From positions 1 to 64,000 of the forward strand of contig NOKP01000003.1 of the NCBI GenBank assembly GCA_002682825.1: DNA of 64,000 nt, in the 5' to 3' direction. The DNA is from Neonectria sp. B-13 (Eukaryota > Ascomycota > Sordariomycetes > Hypocreales > Nectriaceae). This document shows positions 35,717 through 47,662 of this stretch, one piece after another. The notes beneath the pieces are model-generated. The model was not told the DNA's origin, made no database searches, and saw only the letters and a program-made list of their open reading frames with translations. The stretch's first letter is position 1; the number at the start of each line of letters is the position of its first letter. A program made the position numbers and the translations under genes.

Positions 35717-38192
35717 ATGCCCGACCTCGACGATGTACTCCCCCCGCCCGCGAGTCAATTTGATCATGGCCGCACCTACGGCGGCAACAACGCCTTTCAC
35801 AACTTTTGGAACGACTACTCCCACATCTCAGATCCGAACCTGCGCCGTCGCTTGGCCTTGTCTGAGATCGACAAGGTCCCCTTTGGCCTATACCGTACGT
35901 GATATCAACCCGCTGGCCAACCGACCACCAACTGTACCTCGCTTTACCGATACTAACTCAAACTACAGATGTTCGCGCCGTGTTAGTTGCGGGCGTGGGT
36001 TTCTTCCTCGACTCCTATGATATTTTTGCCATCAACCTCGTCACAGTCCTCCTCGGCGTTGTCTTCTGGGGAGACAAGGACCCCCGAAACGGCTTCGGTG
36101 GCAACGATGGCTACTTGCCCGACCCCGTCAACCAGGCCTTCAAAGCTGCGACCAGTGCCGGAATTGTTGTTGGAATGGTGGTGTTTGGATGGCTTGCCGA
36201 GTAAGCCATGGTCTTCTCTATCTCTGCCCGTAAACCGATTGCTAATCAGCCGCTGCAGCGCCTTTGGACGTCGCCGCATGTACGGCGTTGAACTCGGTAT
36301 CATTATCCTCGCAACACTGAGCTGCGCACTCATTTCATCGAGCCCAGCCATGGGCTCAACTGGTCTGCTGATTTTCTGGCGCATCCTGATGGTAAGAGCC
36401 CCGAAACTGTCCAGGCCTTCTCAAGCACAAACCTAACGCCAGCTAGGGCATTGGCATTGGTGGCGACTACCCCCTCTCTTCAGTCATTACTTCTGAGTAA
36501 GTCGATATGTTCCCTTCAGCTTTTGTGGCTAGTCGTCTAAGGAGCTCAAAAATATTTCTCTTGTACTGACAGTAATCCTACAGGTTCGCTCCCACAAGGT
36601 GGCGCGGTGCAATGGTCGCGGCCGTTTTCTCCATGCAGGGCCTCGGACAACTTGCAGCTGCCATCGTGGCCCTTATTACCACTGTTTCTTTTAAGCAGGC
36701 TTTCGTCGACATCCCCAACGAGGGCGCCTGCGGTTACGAATGCCGCCTGGCAGCCGATCGATCTTGGCGCATCATCGTCGGAGTTGGCGCCATCCCTGCC
36801 TGTTTAGCTCTCTACTACCGAATCACTATTCCCGAGACGCCCCGTTACACGTTCGACGTTCAACACGACGTCGAGAAGGCCGACGCTGATATCAAAGCTT
36901 ATGTGTCCAGCAAGTCTAAGGGCCACTTCGATACGGTCCAGCAGGAACGTCGCATGCGAATCGCTGGACGGTCGCTCAACCTTCCCCGTGCCTCCTGGAG
37001 CGACCTGTTGTCTTTCTTCCGCCAGTGGCCCAACATGAAGGTTCTTTTGGGTACCACGCTGTCTTGGTTCTTTCTTGTGAGTTCCCCGATAACAGAGTAT
37101 CTTGCCAATACTAACGTCTCGTGCCAGGATCTCGCCTTTTATGGCCTCGGATTAAATAACACCATCGTTCTCCAAGCGGTGGGATATGGCAATGGCGACT
37201 CCATGTACGACAAGCTCTACAATCAGGCTGTGGGCATGATTATCTTGACATGTGCCGGGTCGATACCGGGCTATTGTTTTGCCATCTTCACCGTCGACAC
37301 CTTTGGCCGTAAGCCTCTTCAAATAATTGGCTTCTTCCTCCTGACTATTCTCTTCTGCGTTTTGGGCTTTGCGTACAGCCAGCTCAGCGAAGGAGCCCTA
37401 CTAGCTCTCTACATTATTGGCCAGTTTCTCTTCAACGCTGGCCCAAACACCACGACCTTCATTGTGCCCGGGGAATGCTTCCCAACGCGATACCGCTCAA
37501 CCGGCCACGGCATTTCTGCAGCTATGGGTAAGATCGGAGCAATCGTCGCCCAGGCCATCAGTATCCCCTTAATACGCCAAGGTGCCCCCGAAGGCTGCAG
37601 CGGCATTGCATGTTCTCCGAATCTACACCGACTACTCCAGCTTTTTGCACTTTTCATGCTCTTTGGCACATTCGTCTCCTTCCTTATCCCGGAGACGAAG
37701 GGAATGACTCTCGAAGAACTCTCGGGCGAACCCAGAACCAGCTACAATGCTGGCTGCAACGGTAGCATCAGCCTCGGATCTCCCAAGATGCGAAAGTGGA
37801 ACCCGTTCCATGGTGGTCAACCTGCCGGATTCTCTTACCCACGGTCAAAGGCGGGCAACTTCTCCAAGAGGAAGATGGATCGCGTCGGCATCATGACATC
37901 CCCTGAGCTCATGGCAGAGACCCCGCGACTACGAAGGACACACTTCTGGCGGAGACGGCACAAGGCCAAGTCGAGCAGCGAAGGAACCAACGAGATCGCG
38001 CTGAGCACCCGAAGCTCAGGGACCGCCGACGACGACATCTTCCCAGCAGGGCCCCCAATGCCCATGAGCAACGGCCCTCTGCACCCACCGCCGAGCTGGG
38101 GTGCAGGATGGGGCAGGGTCGACAGAGGGGGGCCTCCGCCGCTGTTGAACGCGGTTCAACTGCAGGATGTGGGCATGCTGTTGACCAAATAG
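35717..38192 (+). CDS. High-affinity inorganic phosphate:H+ symporter (PHO84 family, MFS)
   Basis: Six exons (35717-35894, 35969-36200, 36259-36391, 36447-36496, 36584-37076, 37128-38192) give 716 residues. The protein is a 12-helix MFS transporter of the plasma membrane. PHO84-family signatures are present: GFFLDSYDIFAINLV in helix 1, a long first loop, DAFGRRRMYG, GIGIGGDYPLSSVITSEFA, IPETPRYT before the central loop, DTFGRKPLQIIG, PNTTTFIVPGECFPTRYR, and ETKGMTLEELS at the end of helix 12. The core ends near residue 575. A basic, Ser/Pro-rich cytosolic tail of about 140 residues then follows, longer than in yeast Pho84 or typical fungal orthologues. The last intron is 51 nt, in phase 0 and stop-free. 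It converges with the dynamin gene. Confidence 0.92.
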
Positions 38193-39014
38193 CCCGTTTG
38201 CTCTTGTCATTCCGGCGATTTCTTCAAGATTTGGCTGAGCCATACATTTATCACTTTCAGGCGTTGATTGGAAACTGGGCTAGGACGTGTGCTTTTAGAC
38301 GATGATACCTTTTAGATTTGCATTTTCGGGGCCGCATTGAACACGGCGAGCATAGCAAGGGCAGGAAACTTTTTGGTGGGAATGAACCAGCAGTGGATGA
38401 TGAGAGGAATTGTACGTGTACGAGTACAAATGAAATAACGAAGCCGAGACAATGTCCTCTCTGAGCAATTCTGACACTTTTGGTTTCGTGGTCGTATTTT
38501 GTGATGCCGTTGTTCCTACGAGCACTGGTACGATGTTGAGCAGATTTATTAAGAGCAGCGGGCCACATGGCTGGGAGGGGAGAAGAAGTATACATAAGTC
38601 ATTACATTTGGTATCATAGCTAATCGACTAGCAAAGCAATCCCCGTTTGGTTCAATCTCAAAATTAACAATGTGATCCTCCGTGACATGCAGAGTTGTTG
38701 CCATTGTCCGCGGGAGCAAAGACTGTCTCGGCAATGACAACTTGAGTAAAGGTTTAGCATCGAAACCAGCCAAGGCATCAAGGATAAGAAAACAGCGAGG
38801 GAGCCTCAACGACGTAAATTCGTCGGTGTTGTATCCTCCGTAAACGAAAAGCACAGGCAAACGGCAAGATTGGTGTCAAAACCGCAAAGTGGCCGCAGTC
38901 ATCCATCCCACTCCGATAGTTGGTTGACGAGACAAAAGAAACCCCACGTTCGAAACACAGAAGGCAAGAGGCCGAAATAACACGGCCTCAGGATTGTCAA
39001 GTGGACAAACCAGG
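38193..39014. other. Convergent intergenic region
   Basis: 3' flanks of the phosphate transporter and dynamin genes. No convincing ORF is seen. Confidence 0.65.
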
Positions 39015-41412
39015 TTAGGAGCGAATAATCTTCAGCGCCTGGGTCAAGTTCTCAATATCAATAGTCAACTTCTTCCGGCACTCGCGCGAGACCATGTCCT
39101 CGCCGGCGATGGCGTCCAGCTGGTCGGGCGTCATCTTCAGGACGACCGTGTCAGAGAGGACGTTGAGCGGGCTGTCTAGCGCGTGCAAGAGGCAGTAGTG
39201 GATGACCTGCTGGCACAGGACGTCCACGAAGCGGCTGCGTGCGATGTCGTAATAGGAGAAAAGGACGTCGTGGATATCCTGGCGGGTTACTTTGACGGCG
39301 TTGTCGGCGCCGCCGCCCAAGGCTTCCTTCAGCAAACGCTGGAACCTTGTGATGGTGGTCCTGTGCATGTCCTTCGTAACTAGTTTTTCCATTTCTTGTT
39401 TGCGAGCGTTCTTGTTCCTGTCCCGCTTCATCCAGAAGGCAGGGTTGTAGGTCATGGAAGTTCCCTGGAACTCGACATCGAGGAGAAATTCAGCATGAGC
39501 GACAGCACGTTGATATCTTTTCTGGAGATCCTCAAGGAGAAACACCCATAGCTCGGCGCGGACTCTCGGGTCTGTGCAACAGTTCTCGAGGACGGTATGG
39601 ATGAAGTGATGGATGATTAGGATGGCATTCGAGACATGGGCACGCGCCATGGGAGACCACTTCTTGGACTGCTCCTTGAAAGTGGTTGGGAGCATCTCAC
39701 CACTGAACTGTGTGTTTTTGTCAGTGACTGGCACCAGTGATATTGGAAGAGGGCAAGGCTTACGGTACCTAATTCATGGCCTCGTGAGGTCATGTACTCA
39801 TGCTCAATGTACTCCAAAATGTTTTCATCCAGGGGAAGAGGGCAGGTGTAGGACTCGAAGAGAATGCCATCCAACTCCATTTCGCCAACAAGAGGAATAT
39901 TAAACTTTGCCTGGTTGTCATAGAGGCCATCTCGCTCGACGCCTTCGTTGCCTTCATAGTACTCTGCATCTTCTCTGCCCTCGTATTCCTCTTCGTATTC
40001 ATCGTTGTCGTTGTCGTCGTCGTCGTCGTCGTCGGGTGCCACCGGTATGGTCTCACCATGGTGAGGGGTAAAGTTTCGTTCATGGCCCTTCTTGTAGATG
40101 ACTTGTGAGAACAGCTCATTGATTTCTCGAATCCGAGTAATAAGCTTTAAGTCGGGGTTTTCGCGAAAGATCTTGTCACGGTTGTAGAAGGCGTCCAGAC
40201 CTTGGTCCTTGATTCGAGTGAATCTTTTGGCCACTTCACCGATATATATGCGTTGCTGGTCAGTCGTACACCGAGACTGGCCCATGTCGTTGAGCTGCTC
40301 CTTTTTGGTCTTGAGTTGAGCCATGAACTCGGCTCGGACCTTTGGGAACTCGCTACGAGTACGGTCCATGAGGAGCTGCTGGATACGAGTCTTAAGAGCA
40401 GGTATTCCCAGCCTGTCAGCGGGGAGTTTCTTCCATGGGGCCTCGTTAAAGAAGTCCTTCTCCTGGCGGTCACGTTCCTCGGGGCCAGATGAAGTGTCGT
40501 CTGCGCCACGGTTCTTGACGACGCAGTAACCGAGCTGGATATCACGACGTCTTCCCCGGACAAGATCGATGACGACGTCCTTGGTGGCGTTCTCAACCGC
40601 AAGATCAGGCTTGGTGAGAACACCCAAAGTTCGCTTGCCCTCTGGATCAGCATCCTTGGCATAGGTGAGGATCTTCTGGTTGGCAATGTCTCCGGTGCAA
40701 GGAACGACGGCCAGGATGATGGTGCGGGATTCGTTGATGTACCTCTTGACCATGCCTTTGACGAGGCTGATGTCATCTTTGGTCGTCACACCGGGCGTCT
40801 CGTTCTCGAACATCCCTGGGACGTCGATGACGGTGAGATGGTCCTCGTCCGGGCCACTAATCTCAACTCGCAGGACGTCACGGCTGAAAGCCGAACCAGG
40901 AGCATCAGGTCCGGACCTGATTCCCATGACTTCGGCAGCCTAACGGAAGATCAGTAATTGGTTTGGGCATAGGCAAAATCAACTGAAACTTACATCATTA
41001 AAGATCTTCTCGAAGTCGGGGGCGTCGAGGTTCGATGCCACCCATCTGAGATTCTTGGCCTTGGTCACCCCGGCATTAACAGTCTGGATAGACACGACCA
41101 TGCTCTTAGTGTCTTCACGGCGACAGATGATCTCAGTGGCATGGCGGGTGCAGAGGGTGACGGAGCGAGGGAAGTGGAAGCCTGTGAGAGACTCCAAGAC
41201 ACTCGACTTTCCAGCACTCTGGTCACCGACGACGACCATCTATAAGAGTTGTCAGCAGTGATATATATGTTTTTGGGGATGATGGTGGCGAAGCATACCT
41301 GTGGAAGAGGGACCATCTCTTGGATGCCAAGCTCTCGGAGCTTGTCCATCTTGTCAAGCAAAGCCCGATTTCCGAGCCCTCCACCAGCGTGGGGAGTATT
41401 GGGGGCTGTCAT
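39015..41412 (-). CDS. Dynamin/Mx-like large GTPase
   Basis: Four exons (41299-41412, 40994-41239, 39764-40939, 39015-39707) give 742 residues. GTPase motifs are complete: G1 GDQSAGKSS (43-51), a Thr-containing switch I near TLCTRHAT, G3 DVPG (159-162) and G4 TKPD (229-232). The stalk/middle region and a C-terminal GTPase effector domain (about 640-735) follow. There is no PH domain, proline-rich domain or membrane helix, so it belongs with the Mx-like fungal dynamin-related proteins, not Vps1, Dnm1 or Mgm1. The target membrane is unknown. A run of Asp/Glu (about 423-450) interrupts the stalk and is encoded by a GTC-type microsatellite. Intron removal joins all motifs in frame. Confidence 0.9.
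40005..40034 (+). repeat. GTC trinucleotide microsatellite inside the dynamin gene
   Basis: Roughly nine tandem GTC/GTT units (plus strand) encode the Asp/Asn run in the stalk of the dynamin-like protein. Confidence 0.9.
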
Positions 41413-42232
41413 GTTGATTTGCGGCTATTGCTGGTTGTATCTGGCGTGCTCGGTGGAGTCTTGTATGGTTGGTGTTCTTAATGGTGCAGGGAGTGCGGGA
41501 GAGAGCGTGTGAGCAAGATGCAAGAGGCGAGGGAGGAAAGGCGGCCCTCGGATTTTATACCCAGAAGGAACCCTGAGTAAAGTTACATTCCCTCGTTCTC
41601 AGAAGAAACCAAAAAAGCCTTGCCATGGCGGCCTGGACCATCTGTAGCTGGCTACAATGCAGGCCGGCGGTTGCGCAAGTGGTAGTTTGTTTCAGTGATT
41701 GTAACCAATCCTAAAAGGCGGAGGTAGAGATATAGGCCTGTTATGGTGTACTTTTTCCACTTAGAAACACCTCGCCATCTCTCGAGTGACGCCTGCATCT
41801 CGTCGATGAGCCAACGGTGTGAGAGCAGGCTGAGAGGCGATGCGGGAGGCCGACCTTTTCTCGTGCGCCACAAGGCGGCGTGTCGCAGTGCGTTTCAGGC
41901 CTGCATATCCATTTCTGTAGCGATTGGTAGGCTAACTTCTCAGTTTCCACCTGGCCAATTGCGCGGTGTTGGTTGTGTTGGTTCGGTGTTGGAGTTGGAG
42001 TTGGAGCTGGCCGTCAGGACGGCCGCTCGACTTCGCCTCGGCGTCGTTTATGCGACCTCCCAACTTGAGACGCAGCCAGTGAGTCTCCAGCCACGGCTGA
42101 ATCCCCCATGCCGAAGTTCGCATGCTAAATTAATCGTGCTGAATAGCCTTGTGGCCAATCAAGCCTTGCGAACTCCCCCGGATGTTGGTTGCTGATCTGG
42201 GTAACTTGACCTTGCCCAGTACCCGTACGGAC
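41413..42232. other. Intergenic: dynamin promoter and Zn2Cys6 gene 3' flank
   Basis: No convincing gene. A short GTTGGA repeat sits near 41985-42015. The ORF at 41743-42195 has no recognisable features. Confidence 0.6.
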
Positions 42233-44608
42233 TCACCACAGAGAGACAATCTCACTGATGGAGAACCCCCCAACACTGCCCACGAGCTCCGGCCGGCCCA
42301 GATACCAGGCATCCAGCATCTTCATCTCCACGCCGCCTGACTCCGACGTTGGTTCGCCCCTGTCGCCGGGCAGCGTCTTCGCCTCCAGCGCCGGGTCCAC
42401 CAGGCCAGGCGATGCCGCAAGCTGCGGCTGAGGCTGCACGGCCGTCTCGAAGGCTTGGATGTATTTCTCGGCGAGTTGGTGGCGGCTGGTATAGAACTGC
42501 TTGGAGAGCGACAGGCATCGTCGAGTGTCGTCAGCGTAGACCGTCGGGTTTCGAATGAGGTCGCTGAGGACGGGCAGTTTGAGAAGCATGCTGAGCGTCA
42601 TCCCAACAACGCAGAGGGCTATATCAGTTAGTTTAGCACGCTACCGTCAAGGTTCAGTCAGGATACTCACAGATAACAATATGGCAGTTAGGGACCCCGG
42701 TGAGCACCAGAAGCTCATTCTCGCAGCTCATGAGGTCCATCAGCTCGATGCTTGAGGTACAGCACGCATCAACAACCCCCCCAAGCAAAGCCTTGGACAT
42801 GGCTGTGAGCGGCTTGTCAGACTGTGCCTGCACCAGCTTCATAATCGCCGCCCGAGCTAGGAGCGCCTTTGTCTCCAGATACCGCACGTGTAAGAGCAGA
42901 GCCTGGCGTCGCAGCCCCATCTGGCCCTGGGGGCAAGCGGAATCGACATGGAGGTGCCTCGGCAATGAGCTGTGCCAATCCCGGAGCTCTTCGTCGAGTC
43001 GTAGAGTTGTGCTGAGAACGTCGGTTATCGAATCGGTCTTCTCCGGCTGGTTCCGGTTGTCAAAGTAGAACTGCTGGATCGGTTGCAACACCGCATCGGA
43101 GAGCTTCAGCGTATTCACGAAGAAAGATATCCACGATGGGGAATCAGGTGATTGGCTTCTATCCAATTGGTACGCGTGGGTCTCCAGCTGCTCATCATCG
43201 ACTTCTGCCGGAAGGATTCCAAAGCTGGGACTATTGGTCGTCGAGTTACCACCGTGGGCCACACTTTGCATACTAGGGAAAAGGTTAGCAAAGGCAGGAA
43301 TGCAAAATTCCAATTCACCCACCGAATTAGAAGCACACAAGAGCACCACGTTCTCCTCCGCTCCTCACGCTCGGCCGGAGCCTTGCCTGGGAGATCGAGA
43401 TGCAGCAGAAGCCCCTCAGCGAGCCGATGCGCCAGCCCGGCCAACACCCAGCTCTCCTGGGACGACCCGCTCCGGCGGAGGAAGCGGGCGTGGATGACCA
43501 AAGCCTGGACGACGGGAAGAGACGGTACCGAGACGAGGTCGGAGAGGAGCAGCGCCCGTGCCTGCTGGTGGAAGTCGGAAGCCTCCATCGTCGTTGGGTT
43601 CCCGTGCCCGGGCTTCGAAAACTGTCCGACGGCCAGCATCCCCAGGAGCAGGCAGAACGTCGTCGCCAGCTCCGTCGCCTCCGCGAGGGGGATGTCCCGG
43701 CGGTACCTCGAGTTGGACACGGCGATCAGCCGGTGATATCGCTGGATGAAGGACGGCCGGTGGACGACCGGCATCGTGATCCAGTCCAGGTCAAAGTACT
43801 CGCCCAGCAGGTCGTCCATGAGCTCCGGCGGCGGCAGGGCGATCTTCTCCAGCATGAGGGCGGCCTTGATGTTGGTCGAGTACGAGCCGAACGACGACTT
43901 GATCGGGGAGACGTCCTCCAGGTCGTCGGTCAGGGGCGGGCTGGTGCCCATCTGGGCTGAGGTTTGTGAGTAGTAGCTGGCTGGTTCATGGGCCATGTTG
44001 AGCAAGCCGTTCCCGCCTGCAAAGGCATGGACATCCGCCTGGATCGGTGGAATAACATGGTCAGCGGCCCTGGTGGGCTTTGGCTGCAAAGGCACAGGGC
44101 CCGGAGAGTCGAGGGGCTTTGCCCAGGCGTCATCCTGCGAGGGGGACGAAGCCGTGAAGAGGTTCTGATTCCGAGCCACCAGCGTCTGTTTCACACGATA
44201 AGCCTCGGAATTACACTGGGCAGGCACATCAAACTCACCAGCTGCTGTTCCCTAGCTTCAAGTTCCTGAACGCGCTTCTGCAAGACGCGGATATAACTAC
44301 AACGGTGGTCAGCTCGCAACCCACTTACACCCCCCCGCAACATGTCGGGGCGTCGCGCGTGCTCACCTTCTGGAAGAAGCAATGGAGCCCTCGTGCTCGA
44401 TCTCGGGGTACACGCACTGGCCGGCGCTCAACCCGCGGCGACAGCACGAGTCGCAGACGGGCCGGCCGCCGTCGCAGCGAATCTTGCGATCGCGACACTC
44501 GCGGCAAGCCAGCGACCGGGCTTTGCAGGCGCGGCCCGAACGCCGGGCCGCAGCCGCCGAGGAGGGCGGCGGGGACGCCGAGGAGGAAGCAGCCTTGGCC
44601 TTGGCCAT
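42233..44608 (-). CDS. Zn2Cys6 fungal-specific transcription factor
   Basis: Five exons (44367-44608, 44239-44296, 43323-44185, 42671-43272, 42233-42618) give 716 residues. The zinc cluster has Cys35, Cys38, Cys45, Cys52, Cys55 and Cys65 (spacing 2-6-6-2-9), with the basic RDRKIRC loop that contacts CGG triplets. The linker is followed by a short leucine-type coiled coil in exon 2 (about 82-100) for dimerisation. The fungal-specific transcription factor domain (middle homology region) then spans roughly 190-420. It includes an HRPSFIQRYH motif and an RRRTWCSCVLL stretch near the exon 3 border. The longer upstream frame (to 44989) starts with TTG. An ATG at 44713 is possible, but 44608 has the better context. 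Target genes are unknown. Confidence 0.87.
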
Positions 44609-46228
44609 TGTCGCTTTTGTCGAAGGGGGAGGAGTCGGGACTTCGTCGTTTCCTTTGGGAGCAGAAGCAACTTGATGAAGTGAGGTTGGTAGCCCATCCT
44701 TGGGTCGGCCCATTTGGTCACTGATTCCAGTGGATACCGGCTGCGGCAGGCGAGTGGCACTCGCCCTTTTGCCTTCCGGCTCGTTGTATCTTGCATCTGG
44801 GCAGCCGGCCGCCGAGATCCCGGATGTCGGACCGGGCGGGTTCGGCGTTGTGGGGGACGGAGGGTCTGTGTGGTCGGATGTCGGCTCGTCGGGGTATCCG
44901 ATGGCGAAGATGGTGTCAAGCGTTGGCAGTTGACCACCACTGTTGGCGCAAAATAGATCATGGAAATGGATTTGTCTTGGCTTTCTCAATCCGATCCGTC
45001 ATTTGATTTGAAAATTCGGTCCTCCGCAATACCGTCGCGGCTCGGCGCGGCCTGCGTCTCGCCTCTCTTCATGGCACGCTCCAAAACTTACACGCCAACA
45101 CCGAAAATATCAAGTCAGACCTGCAGCCCACCAACGCCAGCCTAAAGTGTCCGACGACTTCGCTCCACTGTATTTCGGTACTATAATTGTCGCCTAGCAA
45201 GCTCTTGATGGTCACGGGCCGTCGGTCGCTCCTCAAAGTGATCCCAGACAATTACCACTTATTAGCGGACGATCAAGCGCCCATCTCCGTTCGACGCCAG
45301 TGAGCCAGCAAACTGGACCAGAAATGAAAGCCAGCCAAATCCAACCCAATCCAATCAATCACCTTATCTACGCACCTCAATTGAAACGAGACCCGTAAAG
45401 TGAAGTAACCATCTGCGTCAGCTTCCAGTTACGTGGAACAAACTACCACACCATAGCACCGCCAATGTTGCAAAATCAAACATCTAAATTCGGACCGAGA
45501 ATTTTCCTCAACTGCAATTGCGCCATCATGGAAAACGAGGCCAAATCGCAGCAGCCACGTCGCACGTCGTCGGCGTGGCTGCCGACTTCCGCGCCCAGGG
45601 TCCTCGGAGCGTTCGTGCTCATGCGACCACCCGAGATCGCATGACCAGGGTGCTAGCTCCACGTATGGAGGTCCGATACGTCATGAATTACGAGTCTAAC
45701 TCCATGCGCCTGGCACGGCCGTTTTGGACGGCTTAGTTGTAGTAGAGATAACGGATTGTTCCAGGTATTATTGAAATTCGTTACGATTCTTGTTTTCCCG
45801 GGCTTTAGAGGGCAAGATAAACCCTCCGTGACAACTTGACGGGAAGTCTACAAACTCCCTGTAGTCTCAGTAAGAAGTACATCTCCCTGCACGGACGCAT
45901 AGAGAACGAGAGCTGTGATGCCTCGGAAAATGTTCGATAGATGGATTTGTCAAAGTACATAAATATTGGGCTTGATACGTCAAGCCGAGATGAACAAGAA
46001 CCCAAGTGAAGGTGACGGCCAGGCCACCTGTTGATATCAGTCACCTTCCGACTCCTCCAGAAATGAAAGCCGATAAACTCCTCTGCCATATGCTCGCAAG
46101 TCATCCCATGGTCCCATAGTGCTGTCCAAGTTAAAAGTAATAAAAGCCGTACGTCAATAGAAAAGAGGGTATCAGTGAGACGAAAAGAAGAGGAGCAGAC
46201 ACCAGGGATTCGGGACTGGCAGAAAACA
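44609..46228. other. Intergenic: Zn2Cys6 gene promoter and 3' flank of the next gene
   Basis: No convincing gene. Open frames continue upstream of the transcription factor ATG without ATG support. The 143-codon ORF at 45805-46236 (-) has no recognised features. Confidence 0.6.
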
Positions 46229-47662
46229 TCAGTCATCCTCCCAGGTTCCTTCTACCTCTATCGTCGTGCCCAAGGCCTCTTTTCCTTGACGGATCATGTC
46301 TTGCAGCTGTTTGTTGAAGGCAGCAATGCGCACATCCGCATCTCGCTCCTCCATCTTGCGTCGAGCGGCGAGGTGTTTGGCTTCGGCGGTGAGGCGCGGG
46401 CTCGCATCGGCATTGCCACGATTCGAGGCCGTGGACGCATTGCTTTGCGAGCGACGGTGCCCGTGGACGACCGGACTCTGTGACGGAGCGACCGAGTTCC
46501 GACGGCGGGAGGGTGCAGGCTGGGGAATCTTGGTTGGTGAGGGGGAGCGAAAAGAGGCGAACGAAGCTGTCGAGGCGGTCGAGGCGGGGCGACCGGAGGG
46601 GAGAGACGAAGAGGGTGCGTGGGACAGGCGGCTGGATGAACGGCCGGAGGGAAGAGACGGCGAGGGTGCGTGGGAGAGGCGGCTAGATGGGCGGCTCGCG
46701 GGTCGTCGCTGGCTCGGGGTCGGGGTCGGAGTCGAGGCAAGGCGAGATGCCGGAGTGCTGATGCGCCGGCCAGTAGTCATGGATGGGCCGCTGTTTCGTG
46801 ATCGCGGAGTCGGTCGCTGGGAACGGCGCTGAGGAGTCTTGGCTGGGACGTTTGGATCCGAATCTCCGACTATGACCCAGTTCCGGCCCAGTTCGTCTCG
46901 GTGATCGGTGTGTCTGCGTTTCGTGGCCGGTCCTGTCGGCGTTGAGGCGCCGCTGTCAATGCGCTCCTCGACGGGCTCGGGCTGAGGATCCATCTGGGGG
47001 AAGCGCCCTGGAATGTGATGATACTCGACGGGTTTCTCATCCAGCGAGTGTATCTCCCGAACCCCTTCGGCCGTGACCCGAAAGGCCCTGCCTCCACCGG
47101 CCTGGAATCCGCGGAAGGCGCCGGCCTTGCAAAACTCCCACATCTTGCCGACAACGCCGCCGACAACGCCGCCGAGTGTAGAGACCGCGAAGCTTCCCCA
47201 TCCCTGGGAGGGCACGGGCTGGGGGTGGAGGTTGAAGAAGGCGGTAGGACCGTCCATGTTGCGATCTATCTCGTCGCAGGTCCGCTTCGAACCGAGAGCT
47301 CTGCGATAGTCGGAATCCGAGTACAGGCTCTCGTCCATGAAGTTGCTCTCGACGGGCCCACCATTCGGGGTGCCGAGCTGGCCAGCGAGGTGATAATGTC
47401 GGTCCTGGTGTCTGCCCTGGGTTGCGGGAGTGGTAAAGTAGCCGTTGCCCTCCATGTCATCATCGAAGGGCACCTCCTGCGAGCGTGAAATCTCATGGCG
47501 ATGACGCTTGCGCTTTGTATGGGAATCGACGGAAGCGGTGGTGCGCGGGGCGTAGCCGTAGGTTGCGCTGGAGCTAGGGGAGATAGGCGGGCGAAACAGG
47601 CCCGGATGGACGCCCTCAGCGTGGAAGGCGCCGGGCATGTGGAAGTGCGAAGGGACCGTCAT
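46229..47662 (-). CDS. Uncharacterised fungal protein, Ser/Pro-rich with a Gly-Val helix
   Basis: A single frame of 477 residues from the first ATG. I do not recognise the family. About residues 150-195 hold a conserved-looking segment (FNLHPQPVPSQGWGSFAVST, then a Gly/Val-rich GGVVGGVVGKMWEF) that could be an amphipathic or membrane-seeking helix. The following half is Ser/Pro/Arg-rich and probably disordered. It includes a direct 17-residue duplication (RLSHAPS...LPSG). The last 70 residues are charged and helical (HLAARRKMEERDADVR) and end in the acidic EGTWEDD. The frame continues upstream of the ATG to a GTG at 47704 and beyond, so an unseen 5' exon is possible. The length and sustained order at both ends argue that the gene is real. 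Confidence 0.65.
   Translation of the reverse strand: MTVPSHFHMPGAFHAEGVHPGLFRPPISPSSSATYGYAPRTTASVDSHTKRKRHRHEISRSQEVPFDDDMEGNGYFTTPATQGRHQDRHYHLAGQLGTPNGGPVESNFMDESLYSDSDYRRALGSKRTCDEIDRNMDGPTAFFNLHPQPVPSQGWGSFAVSTLGGVVGGVVGKMWEFCKAGAFRGFQAGGGRAFRVTAEGVREIHSLDEKPVEYHHIPGRFPQMDPQPEPVEERIDSGASTPTGPATKRRHTDHRDELGRNWVIVGDSDPNVPAKTPQRRSQRPTPRSRNSGPSMTTGRRISTPASRLASTPTPTPSQRRPASRPSSRLSHAPSPSLPSGRSSSRLSHAPSSSLPSGRPASTASTASFASFRSPSPTKIPQPAPSRRRNSVAPSQSPVVHGHRRSQSNASTASNRGNADASPRLTAEAKHLAARRKMEERDADVRIAAFNKQLQDMIRQGKEALGTTIEVEGTWEDD
46591..46692 (-). repeat. Two-copy 51-bp tandem repeat (17 codons)
   Basis: Two adjacent 51-bp units differ at a few positions and encode near-identical 17-residue blocks with the core RLSHAPS and LPSG. 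They lie inside the uncharacterised gene at 46229-47662. Confidence 0.85.

Noticed and set aside
40005..40034. Repeat array resembling CRISPR or tandem regulatory sites
   Set aside because: It is a trinucleotide microsatellite in coding sequence, with no spacers, and this is a eukaryotic genome.
44609..44989. N-terminal extension of the Zn2Cys6 protein
   Set aside because: The frame begins with TTG and its content looks like leader; the ATG at 44608 has better context. An ATG at 44713 remains a minor alternative.
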